Source: Dactylosporangium aurantiacum
GTDB lineage: Bacteria; Actinomycetota; Actinomycetes; Mycobacteriales; Micromonosporaceae
Assembly (NCBI RefSeq): GCF_000716715.1
Contig: NZ_JNYJ01000028.1
Coordinates: 38,910-102,909, forward strand
DNA: 64,000 bases
Direction of reading: 5' to 3'
Part shown: positions 7,909 through 15,656 of the stretch, in pieces
How positions within the stretch are numbered: the first letter of the stretch is position 1
Layout: every line of letters starts with the position of its first letter
Notes under the pieces: generated by a model
Seen by the model: only the letters and a program-made list of their open reading frames with translations
Databases searched by the model: none
Told to the model about the DNA's origin: nothing
Position numbers and translations under genes: made by a program

Positions 7909-9150
7909 ATGGGCAGACGCTCCGTCCTGGCCGGGTTGGCGGTGTCGCTGACGCTCGCGTCGTTGGCGGTCGTGCCAGGCACCGCGTCGGCGCACAGCGC
8001 GCCGCATCAGGACCAGTACAAGCGCGTCGGGTACTTCATCCAGTGGGGCATCTACGGCCGGCAGTACTACGTCAAGAACCTCGAGACGAGCGGCCAGGCC
8101 AAGAGCCTGACACACATCAACTACGCGTTCGGCAACGTGGACGCGACCGGCAAGTGCGTCTCCGCCGACCCGTGGGCCGACTACCAGCGGCCGGTCTCCG
8201 CCGAGGAGAGCGTCGACGGAGTCGCCGACGCGCCGGGGCAGACGCTCAACGGCAACTTCAACCAGCTGCGCAAGCTCAAGCTCAAGCACCCCGGGCTGAA
8301 GGTGCTGCTGTCGCTCGGCGGGTGGACGCTGTCGGCGAACTTCTCCGACGCGGTGCTGACCGACGCGTCGCGCAAGGCGCTCGTCAAGTCCTGCATCGAC
8401 ACGTTCTACTCGACCGGCGTCTTCGACGGCTTCGACCTGGACTGGGAGTGGCCGGGCTCCGAGGGCAACCCGGGCAACGTCATCCGCCCCGAGGACAAGC
8501 AGAACTTCACGCTGCTGCTCGCCGAGTTCCGCCGGCAGCTGCCGAAGAAGGCCACCCTGACCGCGTTCCTGCCGGCCAGCCCGGCGAAGATCGACGCCGG
8601 CTTCGAGGTCGACAAGATCTTCAAGTACCTCGACTTCGGCACCGTCCAGGGCTACGACTTCCACGGTACGTGGGAGCCCACCACCAACCAGCAGTCCGCG
8701 CTGTTCATCCCGCGCGGCGCGCCGACCACCCCCGACTTCAGCGGCGCCACCACGCTGAAGGCCTGGACCGACCGCGGCGCGCCGAAGAAGTCGCTGGTCC
8801 TCGGCATCCCGTACTACGGGCAGGGCTGGACCGGCGTGACCAACGCCAACGACGGCCTCTTCCAACCCGCCTCGGGCCCGGCGCCCGGCACGTGGGCCGC
8901 CGGCAACGAGGACTACAAGGTCCTCGCCACGCTCCCGCAGCAGGGGTACACGGTGCACCGTGACCTGCGCGCCGGCCACGCGTGGCTGTTCAACGGCACC
9001 ACCTTCTGGACCTTCGACGACCAGATCACGGTCGCGCAGAAGTCGCTGTACGTCCGGCTGTCCGGCTACGGCGGCGCCATGGTCTGGTCGCTCGACGGTG
9101 ACGACGCCAACGGCACCCTCACCAAGACGATCGCCACGGCCCTGCGGTAA
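7909..9150 (+). CDS. Secreted GH18 chitinase
   Basis: A 413-residue glycoside hydrolase family 18 enzyme. A Sec signal peptide covers about residues 1-28, ending TASA. The catalytic motif FDGFDLDWEW provides the DxxDxDxE signature with the proton-donor Glu, and SLGGWT is the upstream barrel strand. It should cleave beta-1,4 bonds in chitin outside the cell. It has no chitin-binding module. GGAGGG lies just before the ATG. The preceding AACTTTCC stretch (7879-7892) in an otherwise GC-rich region marks the promoter. A strong terminator follows at 9156. Confidence 0.92.
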   Translation: MGRRSVLAGLAVSLTLASLAVVPGTASAHSAPHQDQYKRVGYFIQWGIYGRQYYVKNLETSGQAKSLTHINYAFGNVDATGKCVSADPWADYQRPVSAEESVDGVADAPGQTLNGNFNQLRKLKLKHPGLKVLLSLGGWTLSANFSDAVLTDASRKALVKSCIDTFYSTGVFDGFDLDWEWPGSEGNPGNVIRPEDKQNFTLLLAEFRRQLPKKATLTAFLPASPAKIDAGFEVDKIFKYLDFGTVQGYDFHGTWEPTTNQQSALFIPRGAPTTPDFSGATTLKAWTDRGAPKKSLVLGIPYYGQGWTGVTNANDGLFQPASGPAPGTWAAGNEDYKVLATLPQQGYTVHRDLRAGHAWLFNGTTFWTFDDQITVAQKSLYVRLSGYGGAMVWSLDGDDANGTLTKTIATALR

Positions 9151-9155
9151 AAGCT

Positions 9156-9199
9156 GCGCACCTGGGCCGCCTTCACTGTCGCAGGCGGCCCAGGTGCGC
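9156..9199. terminator. Bidirectional terminator overlapping the TetR 3' end
   Basis: Perfect 16-bp arms (9156-9171 and 9184-9199) with a 12-nt loop. The loop holds the TetR stop codon and the right arm is its last coding sequence. There is no T-run, as is common in GC-rich actinobacteria. It serves the convergent chitinase and TetR genes. Confidence 0.85.
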
Positions 9200-9934
9200 G
9201 TCGATGCCGTCCAGGACCCGTTCCAGCCCGAACTCGTACGCGCGGACCGGGTCGCCGGCGCCGTACTCCTCCCCGGCCGCCTGGCCCACCCGCGCCGCCG
9301 TCGGGAAGCGCGCCGGGTCGAGGACCTCGCCGAGCAGCGGCGCGTACGCCCCCCACCACTGCTCCTCGCTCATTCCCGTGCCCTGCTCGGCCTGGTCGGC
9401 CTGCACCGCCGCGCGCACCGCACCCGCGACGTAGTTGAGCACCAGGCTCAGCAGCAGGTCGGCGTCCACGTCCGGCACCACGCAGGACTCGAAGGCGCGC
9501 AGCTCGAAGTCGTACTTCGCGATCACGTTCGGCCCGAGCACCGGGCGGCTGGTGGCGATCTGCAGCAGCCACGGATGCCGCCGGTACAGCGCCCAGTTGG
9601 TGGCGGCGATCTCGGTGAGCCGCTCCCGCCAGCCGGATCCGGTGAACGCCGGGCGGACCGCCTCCGCGCTGACGGTGTCCACCATGACGTCGAGCAGCTC
9701 CGCCTTGCTGGGCACGTAGGTGTACAGCGACATCGCCGTCACCCCGAGCTGCTCGGCGACCCGCCGCATGGACACGGCGGCGAGGCCCTCGGCGTCGGCG
9801 AGGGCGATCGCGACGGACGTGACGCCGGCGACGGTGAACTTGGCCTTCGGCCCACGACGGGCCGGCGCGGCGGTGCCCCACAACAGCTCGATGCTGCGGC
9901 GGGGATCCCCCGCCCCGCTGTACTCGGTCGTCAT
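9173..9934 (-). CDS. TetR family regulator with TetR_C_1-type ligand domain
   Basis: A 253-residue repressor. Residues about 33-80 form the helix-turn-helix (MRRVAEQLGVTAMSLYTYV), and the long C-terminal domain resembles the tetracycline-repressor class (AIxxxxWALYRRHPWLLQI). The target is unknown. Its ATG overlaps the stop codon of a 30-codon ORF as ATGA, and GGAGGTG lies 6 bp before the start, so it is probably the last gene of the sigma factor/PHP operon. Its 3' end is part of the terminator shared with the chitinase gene. Confidence 0.88.
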   Translation of the reverse strand: MTTEYSGAGDPRRSIELLWGTAAPARRGPKAKFTVAGVTSVAIALADAEGLAAVSMRRVAEQLGVTAMSLYTYVPSKAELLDVMVDTVSAEAVRPAFTGSGWRERLTEIAATNWALYRRHPWLLQIATSRPVLGPNVIAKYDFELRAFESCVVPDVDADLLLSLVLNYVAGAVRAAVQADQAEQGTGMSEEQWWGAYAPLLGEVLDPARFPTAARVGQAAGEEYGAGDPVRAYEFGLERVLDGIDAHLGRLRQ

Positions 9935-10023
9935 GCCGGCACCTCCGCTGCGCTCCGGCGCCGGCCTGACCGAAACACTGCGCCCACGATGACCGGCTCC
10001 TCGCTAGGCTGCGGACCGGTCAT
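9931..10023 (-). CDS. 30-codon ORF, copy 2 of a coupled duplicate
   Basis: A small ORF (MTGPQPSEEPV...RSAAEVPA) lying inside the second reading of an 89-bp direct repeat. Its ATG overlaps the stop of the other copy as ATGA, and its own stop overlaps the TetR start as ATGA. GGAGGTG inside its 3' end is the ribosome binding site for TetR. It has no membrane segment or known domain. Whether the peptide matters or only the coupling does is unknown. Confidence 0.4.
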   Translation of the reverse strand: MTGPQPSEEPVIVGAVFRSGRRRSAAEVPA

Positions 10024-10109
10024 GCCGTCACCTCCGCTGCGCTCCGGCGCCGGCCTGACCTCGAAACTGCGCTCATGATGACCGGCTCCTCGCTCCGCTG
10101 CGGGCCGGT
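9931..10109. repeat. Two tandem 89-bp units between PHP and TetR genes
   Basis: Units at 9931-10019 and 10020-10108 differ at about ten positions, and a third begins at 10109 for a few bases. Each unit contains ATGACCGG and CCGGTCAT arms and a GGAGGTG site, read on the minus strand. The period keeps stop and start codons overlapping at both junctions. Confidence 0.85.
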
Positions 10110-10112
10110 CAT
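10020..10112 (-). CDS. 30-codon ORF, copy 1 of a coupled duplicate
   Basis: A small ORF (MTGPQRSEEPV...RSAAEVTA) whose ATG overlaps the PHP gene stop as ATGA and whose stop overlaps the next copy's ATG as ATGA. 21 of 30 residues or more match copy 2, and the Arg-rich RSGRRRSAAEV tail is identical. It carries GGAGGTG for the following ORF. No known domain. Translation is plausible from the architecture but unproven. Confidence 0.4.
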   Translation of the reverse strand: MTGPQRSEEPVIMSAVSRSGRRRSAAEVTA

Positions 10113-10957
10113 GCGACCACGGCGGTGCCGGTGGCGGCCTCGACGATGCGTTCGAGGACCTCGGGGGCGGTGGTCCTGGCGCCGAGGCGCACGGTCTTGT
10201 TGGTGCCGTGGTAGTCGCTGGAGCCGGTGACGACCAGCCCGAGCCGGCCGGCCAGGGCCCGCACGTGCGCCCGCTCCTGCGGGGTGTGGTCGGTGTGGTC
10301 GGCCTCCAGACCGAACAGCCCTTCCTCCGCCATCTCCTCGATCACCTCGTCGGGGACGACGGGCCCCCGGGCGCTGGCCCGCGGGTGGGCGAAGACCGGC
10401 ACGCCGCCGGCCTCGATGACCAGCCGGAGCGCGACGAAGACGTCGAGGTCCTCCTTGCCGACCCGGTACCGGTGCCCGAGCCACTCCGGCAGGAACGCCT
10501 CCGTCACCGTGTCGACCAGCCCGCGGCGGATCAGCGCCTGGGCCAGGTGCGGGCGGCCGACGGTGCCGCCGCCGGCGTGCTCGAGGACCTCGGCCCACGT
10601 GACGTCGATGCCGTCGGCGCGCATGAGGTGCACCATCCGCTCGGCGCGGGTCTCCCGGGAGGCCCGGATGCGGGCCAGCTCACCGGTCAGCGCCACGTCG
10701 GTCGGGTCGAACAGGTACGCCAGCAGGTGCAGGGAGATCGGCCACGGCCCGCCGTGCCAGCGGCACGACAGCTCCGCGCCCGGCACGAGGGTGAGCCCGG
10801 CCGGGCGGGCGGCGATCGCGGCGGACCACCCGGACGTCGTGTCGTGGTCGGTCAGCGCCATGACGTCGAGCCCGGCGGCGGCCGCCTCCGCGACCAGCTC
10901 CGCCGGGCTCGACGTGCCGTCGCTGGCCGTCGAGTGACAGTGAAGATCGATCCGCAC
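10109..10957 (-). CDS. PHP domain phosphoesterase (YciV/RNase AM-like)
   Basis: A 282-residue PHP-domain hydrolase. Metal ligands are visible in LHCHSTASDG at the N-terminus, ALTDHDT, PGAELSC, VFAHPRA and TGSSDYHG near the C-terminus. The length matches the 3',5'-nucleoside-bisphosphate phosphatase and 5'-3' exonuclease group (YciV/RnaAM). GTG at 10957 follows the stop of the upstream membrane protein with no gap, and its TGA overlaps the next small ORF. It belongs to a run of six minus-strand ORFs that starts with a sigma factor. Confidence 0.88.
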   Translation of the reverse strand: MRIDLHCHSTASDGTSSPAELVAEAAAAGLDVMALTDHDTTSGWSAAIAARPAGLTLVPGAELSCRWHGGPWPISLHLLAYLFDPTDVALTGELARIRASRETRAERMVHLMRADGIDVTWAEVLEHAGGGTVGRPHLAQALIRRGLVDTVTEAFLPEWLGHRYRVGKEDLDVFVALRLVIEAGGVPVFAHPRASARGPVVPDEVIEEMAEEGLFGLEADHTDHTPQERAHVRALAGRLGLVVTGSSDYHGTNKTVRLGARTTAPEVLERIVEAATGTAVVA

Positions 10958-12172
10958 TCAACCAGAGTAGAGCGGTTCGATCAGCACGACGCCCTCGCTT
11001 TCGGTGTTGAGCGACTCGGACGTGCCCGCCACCGCCGTCGGGCTGATCGCGCGGAACTTGCCGCCGCTGTCGACCACGAACGTCGACGCGTTCATCCACA
11101 CGGTCTTCGTGGTGACGTTCAGCGTCCACGTCTTGGCCGCGCCACCGGTGAAGATCTTCGTGAGGTCGAGCACGGCGACCTGTTTGAGGCCCTCGACGGG
11201 GTACGCGAGCCAGTTGCCGTCCGGCGAGACCCGCCCGCCGGCCTTCGCCGCGACCGGCAGCCCGCACCGCCGCTGCACGACCTTGAACGGCTGGTCCAGG
11301 GCGAGCAGCGCCAGGCACATCGACTTCTCGTCGTCGATGGGCTTGACCTCGGCGTAGACGCTCTTCGCGTCGGGGTGGACCCCGAAGATCCGCAGGACGT
11401 CGGGGTCCCACGACTCGGTGTAGGCGCGGCCGGCGTACCAGACGTCGAAGCCGGCGCCCGCCTCGCGGCCGAGGACCAGGTTCGGCCCGACGAACGTCAC
11501 CGGCACCGCGGTCTGCGGCACCTCGGCCGTGGCCTGCTGGGTGAGGTTCCCCTGGGCCGGGGGTGACGCGTTGGGCGAGCCGCCGGCGGGCGTGGCCGTT
11601 GAGCGGGAGGCGACCGTCATCGTGCCCTCCTGCGCCCAGGCGACCTTGTCGCCTCCCTTGGACACCGCGATGTCCGAGGCCTTCTTCACCAGGACTTCCT
11701 GATTGTTGTGCTCGTCCTGCAGCACCAGCTGCTTGTTGCCGCTCCCGCCGCCGGTGTTGACGACGAGGTAGCCGTCCTTCGCCTTGTACGCGGCGGCGAC
11801 GGTGCCGTTGTCGCTCAGCTTCAGGTGGACGGTCTGCGACGGCTGCGCCTGGCCGTCGATCGCGGGGACCTCCTTGTCCGCGGCCGGCGGGGCGGTCTGC
11901 GAATTGAGGGTCGCCTCGGGCGCGACCGTCTGCCGGCTGGTGTCGCCCTCGGCGACAGTGCTGCCCGGCGAGGACGGGGTGATCACGTGGAACGTGGCGA
12001 CGGCGGCGACCGCCATGACGACGAACGCGGCGAACCCGGTCACCGCGGCCCGCCGCCGGCGGCGGACCCGCCCGGCGTTACGGATGACGACGTCGGCGAT
12101 GCCGTCCAGCGACCGGGGCGGCTGGGTGCCCGCCTTGGCCGCGAACGCCTCGCGGAGCGCATCTTCGATCAT
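10958..12172 (-). CDS. Membrane protein with extracytoplasmic domain, sigma-linked
   Basis: 404 residues: about 40 cytoplasmic residues, one membrane segment at about 44-66 (AAVTGFAAFVVMAVAAV), a Ser/Thr/Pro linker, and a 300-residue outer domain that looks like a beta-propeller (repeated strands with GGDKVAWAQ and SPDGNWLAYP). It starts 2 bp after the sigma factor stop. Such proteins beside SigE-type sigma factors are often candidate anti-sigma or sensor partners. No zinc-binding anti-sigma motif (HxxxCxxC) is visible, so that role is only inferred from position. Confidence 0.75.
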   Translation of the reverse strand: MIEDALREAFAAKAGTQPPRSLDGIADVVIRNAGRVRRRRRAAVTGFAAFVVMAVAAVATFHVITPSSPGSTVAEGDTSRQTVAPEATLNSQTAPPAADKEVPAIDGQAQPSQTVHLKLSDNGTVAAAYKAKDGYLVVNTGGGSGNKQLVLQDEHNNQEVLVKKASDIAVSKGGDKVAWAQEGTMTVASRSTATPAGGSPNASPPAQGNLTQQATAEVPQTAVPVTFVGPNLVLGREAGAGFDVWYAGRAYTESWDPDVLRIFGVHPDAKSVYAEVKPIDDEKSMCLALLALDQPFKVVQRRCGLPVAAKAGGRVSPDGNWLAYPVEGLKQVAVLDLTKIFTGGAAKTWTLNVTTKTVWMNASTFVVDSGGKFRAISPTAVAGTSESLNTESEGVVLIEPLYSG

Positions 12173-12174
12173 GG

Positions 12175-12870
12175 TCACGTCACCAGTCCCACTTCCACCG
12201 GCCCGGAGGCCTCCACCAGGACGGCCTCCCGTTCGGGCGTCTCGCACTCGTCGTCGGGTGCGGGCTGCTCCTTCGGTACCACTTCCACCGCCGCGGCGGG
12301 CGGCACCGGCGCCGGCGCCGCCGGTCGCAGCCGCACGGTCGGCGGGCGCGCCGGGCGCGCCGCGGGTTCGATGCCGTCGGCGCCGAGCCGCAGCCGTAAC
12401 GTCGCCAGGGCCCGCGACGCCTGGCTCTTCACCGTGCCGACGGACACGCCGAGCAGGCGCGCCGTCTCGGCCTCCGACTGGTCCTCGTAGAAGCGCAGGA
12501 CCAGCACGGCGCGCTGCCGGTTGGGCAGCTCCCGGACGTGCCGCCACAGGGCGTCGCGTTCGAGGGTCTCCTCGATCCGGTCGGCGGCGGCCGACTCCGG
12601 CAGCACCTCCGTGGGGCGTTCGCCGTGCCAGCGGCGGCGCCACCAGCTCGTGGAGGTGTTGACCAGCACCCGGCGGGCGTAGGGTTCGACGGCCTCGATG
12701 TGGCCGAGCCGTTTCCACGCGAGGTAGGTCTTGGTCAGCGCGATCTGGAGCAGATCCTCGGCGGTCGCCCAGTCGCCGGCGAGCAGGTACGCGGTGCGCA
12801 GCAGCGCACTGGACCTGGTCTCGACGAAATCACGGAAGTCTTCCTCACGGAACCCCGCCTCGTCCGGCAC
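12175..12870 (-). CDS. RNA polymerase sigma factor, SigE family (ECF)
   Basis: A 231-residue ECF sigma factor. Region 2 is at about residues 10-80 (DFVETRSSALLRTAYLLAGDWATAEDLLQ...), and region 4 at about 110-165 with the helix-turn-helix SEAETARLLGVSVGTVKSQ. A long Pro/Ala/Glu-rich C-terminal tail of about 60 residues is extra to the core. I chose GTG at 12870, preceded by GGGAGGGAG, over an upstream start at 12933. It is the first gene of the minus-strand operon reaching to the TetR gene at 9173. Confidence 0.9.
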   Translation of the reverse strand: MPDEAGFREEDFRDFVETRSSALLRTAYLLAGDWATAEDLLQIALTKTYLAWKRLGHIEAVEPYARRVLVNTSTSWWRRRWHGERPTEVLPESAAADRIEETLERDALWRHVRELPNRQRAVLVLRFYEDQSEAETARLLGVSVGTVKSQASRALATLRLRLGADGIEPAARPARPPTVRLRPAAPAPVPPAAAVEVVPKEQPAPDDECETPEREAVLVEASGPVEVGLVT

Positions 12871-12948
12871 CGCCGCTCCCTCCCCCGCTCCGCCCACCAG
12901 GCAAGACGCGATGGAGGGGCGGCACGGTTGCACCCCGGACGAAAAATC

Positions 12949-13779
12949 TCAGGTGCCGTCGTCCTCGACGCCGGCGGCGCGGCCCAGGCGGGCCTCCACG
13001 GCCTCGGGCTCGTACATCTCCTCGACGATGCGCAGGTACAGCTCGTTGGGGTTCGGCAGGTTGCGGATGTTGCGCAGCGCCTGGTCCTGGCCCGCGGATT
13101 CGAGCTCGAAATGCCCGTAGCCGAACATGCGGCCGGTCAGCGACTGCACGTATTTCATGTCGGTGACCCGCAGCAGCGGCATCATGGCCACATTGCGGGT
13201 GAAGATCCCGGACACCACCATCACCCGTTTGTTGGTGAGGATGAAGCGGTCATACCACCAGTCCGCGACCCGCCAGGCGCAGTAGAGGATCACCACGGCC
13301 CAGATGACCAGCACGGCGGTGCGCAGCTGCGTCTGGTTGTGCTTGGTCAGCCAGCCCGCGATGTATCCCATCGCGATCGTGGCGGCCACCGCGATCCCGC
13401 CCTCCTTGGCGAGCTGGATCCAGTGGCGTTTCCATTCGCCGCGGAACTTCTCGGTCGGGAAGAGATAGCGGGCGGCGTGCCGGCTCGCCTCCTCGTCGAG
13501 GGGCGCCATGCGGCTGCCGGGCGGCACCGAGGGGCCCGGGTCGCCGGAGCGCAGGCCGGAGAACTCGTCCTCGGTGAAGGTCGGCGGGCCCTCGTTCACG
13601 TAGTAGTCGTCGCGGCCGTAGCCACCGATTGTGGCCGACTGTGCACCGTCGTCGTAGGGATCGGCGAAGTCCTCGGGGTCGGGATTGGTGGGACGCGCCC
13701 GCGGGATCGGCTCGGTGTCGCGATCTTCCCAGCGGCGGGCGCCCGGTTCTTCGGCGGGAGGCTCAGGCCCGGTGGTCAT
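12949..13779 (-). CDS. PH domain-containing membrane protein (bPH2/DUF304)
   Basis: 276 residues. The first 95 are acidic, Pro-rich and disordered; two membrane segments follow (about 126-145 and 152-172), then a bacterial PH-like domain starting RFILTNKRVMVVSGIFTRNVAMMPL. This is the YdbS/DUF304 layout. Function is unknown but such proteins act at the cytoplasmic membrane face. It is followed upstream by the small membrane protein gene at 13785, 5 bp away, so the two are likely one transcript. Confidence 0.82.
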   Translation of the reverse strand: MTTGPEPPAEEPGARRWEDRDTEPIPRARPTNPDPEDFADPYDDGAQSATIGGYGRDDYYVNEGPPTFTEDEFSGLRSGDPGPSVPPGSRMAPLDEEASRHAARYLFPTEKFRGEWKRHWIQLAKEGGIAVAATIAMGYIAGWLTKHNQTQLRTAVLVIWAVVILYCAWRVADWWYDRFILTNKRVMVVSGIFTRNVAMMPLLRVTDMKYVQSLTGRMFGYGHFELESAGQDQALRNIRNLPNPNELYLRIVEEMYEPEAVEARLGRAAGVEDDGT

Positions 13780-13784
13780 CGCAG

Positions 13785-13943
13785 TCAGGCGACCAGACTG
13801 GAGAAGAAGTCCCCGAACCCGGTGGCGATGTCCATGATGCCGCCGCCGATGGACTTGAAGACCTCAGCCGCGGACTGCGGCCGATATGCGACAAAGAAGA
13901 TGAGGAAAGCAATGCTTCCCCAGGTGAGGACCTTTTTGACCAT
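13785..13943 (-). CDS. Small membrane protein, paralogue 1
   Basis: 52 residues beginning MVKKVLTWGSIAFLIFFVA, with one N-terminal membrane segment and an amphipathic tail ending GFGDFFSSLVA. It is closely related to the 53-residue protein at 15495-15656 (about 80% identical). AGGGGA precedes the ATG. It carries its own promoter (-35 TTCACC, 17 bp, -10 TACGCT) and reads into the PH-domain gene. No function is known. A longer in-frame start at 13976 lacks a binding site. Confidence 0.8.
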   Translation of the reverse strand: MVKKVLTWGSIAFLIFFVAYRPQSAAEVFKSIGGGIMDIATGFGDFFSSLVA

Positions 13944-13993
13944 TGCCGTCAATCCCCTCCCCGCGGCGTCGTGCACAGCACCGCGGCGAACTC

Positions 13994-14022
13994 AGCGTAT
14001 CAGTTGCACGGCACACGGTGAA
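13994..14022 (-). promoter_or_regulatory. Promoter of small membrane protein paralogue 1
   Basis: On the minus strand, TTCACC (14017-14022) and TACGCT (13994-13999) are spaced by 17 bp. The same two boxes, spacing and much of the surrounding sequence recur at 15426-15454 before paralogue 2. TAnnnT fits the principal actinobacterial sigma factor. Confidence 0.65.
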
Positions 14023-14079
14023 TGTGTGCCGCGCCGACAGCGACCCCATCGACCCGAGGGTGATCCTAGTCGTGTCCTT

Positions 14080-14760
14080 CTACGCCTTGCCGTGAAGATA
14101 CGGCGACGGCGCGCCGTAAACGAGGTGGGTTGGCACATCGTCGGCCAGGTCGTGCAGGTCGAGCTCCTCCTCCAGCAGGTAGCCCGCGGCGGCCGGCCAC
14201 GTCACCACGTACAGCCACACGCCCATGGCCTCGCCGACGTACGCGCAGCGGTCCTCCGGCGACTTGGCCATCCACAGCGGGGTCGGCCAGCCGGCCGCCC
14301 GCACCTTGGCGTGCGCGACGGTGGTGGCGATGTCCGCGTCGAAGAACGGGCCGGGGTCGGTGCCGGGGATGCCGGCGAACCGGGTGCCGAGACCGACGCC
14401 GGGCTCCTCGGCGACGATCACGCAGTCGGCCGGGCCGTGCTCGACCGGGCACGGGCCGCTGCAGGCGACCGCGGTGGCGCGCACGCCGGAGCGCTCGTCG
14501 CCGACCCAGCCGACGCCGGTCACGGTCCAGCCGGTCGGCAGCGGCCACGGGCACCACAGCGGCAGCGGCCGTTTCTCGCCGGTGCGGTGCGCGGCCGCGG
14601 CGAGTTTCACCCTCGCCGACTCGACGATCTCCGGCCCGATGTGCTGCGCCACGTGCAGCGGCAGCACACCGCCGTCCTCATCGCACCTCCACTCCGAGTG
14701 CATGAGGTCCGGTGGCCGCACCGGGCCGCCACAACGGGGACAGCTGATAGCGACGCCCAT
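14080..14760 (-). CDS. DUF6758 family protein with zinc ribbon
   Basis: 226 residues starting MGVAISCPRCGG, with a CPRCG plus WRCDEDG zinc-ribbon-like N-terminus and a conserved globular remainder containing ACSGPCPVEHGPADCVIVAEEPG. This matches the actinobacteria-specific DUF6758 family, which has no assigned function. I chose ATG at 14760 because the 45 residues of the longer ORF lie antisense to the methyltransferase gene end and look unlike the family. It is 19 bp downstream of the SpoU gene on the same strand. Confidence 0.75.
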   Translation of the reverse strand: MGVAISCPRCGGPVRPPDLMHSEWRCDEDGGVLPLHVAQHIGPEIVESARVKLAAAAHRTGEKRPLPLWCPWPLPTGWTVTGVGWVGDERSGVRATAVACSGPCPVEHGPADCVIVAEEPGVGLGTRFAGIPGTDPGPFFDADIATTVAHAKVRAAGWPTPLWMAKSPEDRCAYVGEAMGVWLYVVTWPAAAGYLLEEELDLHDLADDVPTHLVYGAPSPYLHGKA

Positions 14761-14779
14761 GTACCCACGGTAATTGGTC

Positions 14780-15397
14780 CTATGGGCTGTTGTCGCCGTA
14801 CGCCCGGATCCAGGCGTGCATCGCGATCCCGCTCGCGACGCCGGCGTTGATCGACCGCGTGGAGCCGTACTGCGCGATGGAGTACACCGCGGCACACGCC
14901 TTCCGGGCAGGTTCCGACAGGCCAGGGCCCTCCTGGCCGAAGAGCAGCACGCACCGGCGCGGCAGGTCGGCCCGCTCCAGGGGCAGCGCGCCGGGCAGGT
15001 TGTCGATCCCGATCACCGGCAGGTCGTGCCCGGCGGCCCAGTCCAGGAACTCCTCGACGGTCGGATGGTGCCGCACGTGTTGATAGCGGTCAGTGACCAT
15101 TGCGCCGCGCCGGTTCCAGCGGCGGCGACCGACGATGTGCACCTCGGCGGCGAGAAAGGCGTTGGCGTTGCGCACGACCGTGCCGATGTTCAGGTCGTGC
15201 TGCCAGTTCTCGATCGCGACGTGGAAATCGTGCCGGCGGGTGTCGAGGTCGGCGACGATCGCCTCGAGCCGCCAGTACCGGTAACGGTCCACGACATTGC
15301 GCCGGTCACCCGCGGCGAGCAGCTCAGGGTCGTAGTGCGCCGCGGCCGGCCACTCGCCGGCCCACGGCCCCACACCGACCTCATCCTCGTTGTGCAT
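14780..15397 (-). CDS. SpoU/TrmH family RNA 2'-O-methyltransferase
   Basis: A 205-residue SPOUT-fold methyltransferase. The three family motifs are clear: NIGTVVRNANAF (motif 1), LLFGQEGPGLS (motif 2) and SIAQYGSTRSINAGVASGIA (motif 3), which form the knotted S-adenosylmethionine site. It should methylate ribose in tRNA or rRNA; the exact position cannot be told. The N-terminal 60 residues are a family-specific extension. It is divergent from the small membrane protein at 15495 and probably cotranscribed with the DUF6758 gene. Confidence 0.88.
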   Translation of the reverse strand: MHNEDEVGVGPWAGEWPAAAHYDPELLAAGDRRNVVDRYRYWRLEAIVADLDTRRHDFHVAIENWQHDLNIGTVVRNANAFLAAEVHIVGRRRWNRRGAMVTDRYQHVRHHPTVEEFLDWAAGHDLPVIGIDNLPGALPLERADLPRRCVLLFGQEGPGLSEPARKACAAVYSIAQYGSTRSINAGVASGIAMHAWIRAYGDNSP

Positions 15398-15425
15398 CTA
15401 CCGTGAATCCCCGGCCCGACACTCA

Positions 15426-15454
15426 TTCACCCTGTGGCGCTCACCCGATACGCT
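15426..15454 (+). promoter_or_regulatory. Promoter of small membrane protein paralogue 2
   Basis: TTCACC (15426-15431) and TACGCT (15449-15454) with 17-bp spacing, matching the promoter of paralogue 1 at 13994-14022. The predicted start site is about 35 bp before the ATG. Confidence 0.65.
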
Positions 15455-15494
15455 ACGTTCCTTGCAATCGCGGGCCCAGAGGGGATTGGCGGCA

Positions 15495-15656
15495 ATGGTC
15501 AAGAAGGTCCTCACCTGGGGAGGCATTGCCTTCCTCATCTTCTTCGTCGCGTATCGGCCGCAGTCAGCGGCCGAGGTGGTCAAGTCCATCGGCGGCGCGC
15601 TGATGGACATCGCCGGCGGCTTCGGCGACTTCTTCGCGAGCCTGTTCGGCGGCTGA
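15495..15656 (+). CDS. Small membrane protein, paralogue 2
   Basis: 53 residues beginning MVKKVLTWGGIAFLIFFVA and ending GFGDFFASLFGG, paralogous to 13785-13943 on the other strand. It has one membrane segment at about residues 6-24. GAGGGG lies 10 bp before the ATG. The last 93 bp are antisense to the end of the HTTM gene. The pair 1.5 kb apart in opposite orientation suggests a local inverted duplication that carried the promoter along. Function unknown. Confidence 0.8.
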   Translation: MVKKVLTWGGIAFLIFFVAYRPQSAAEVVKSIGGALMDIAGGFGDFFASLFGG

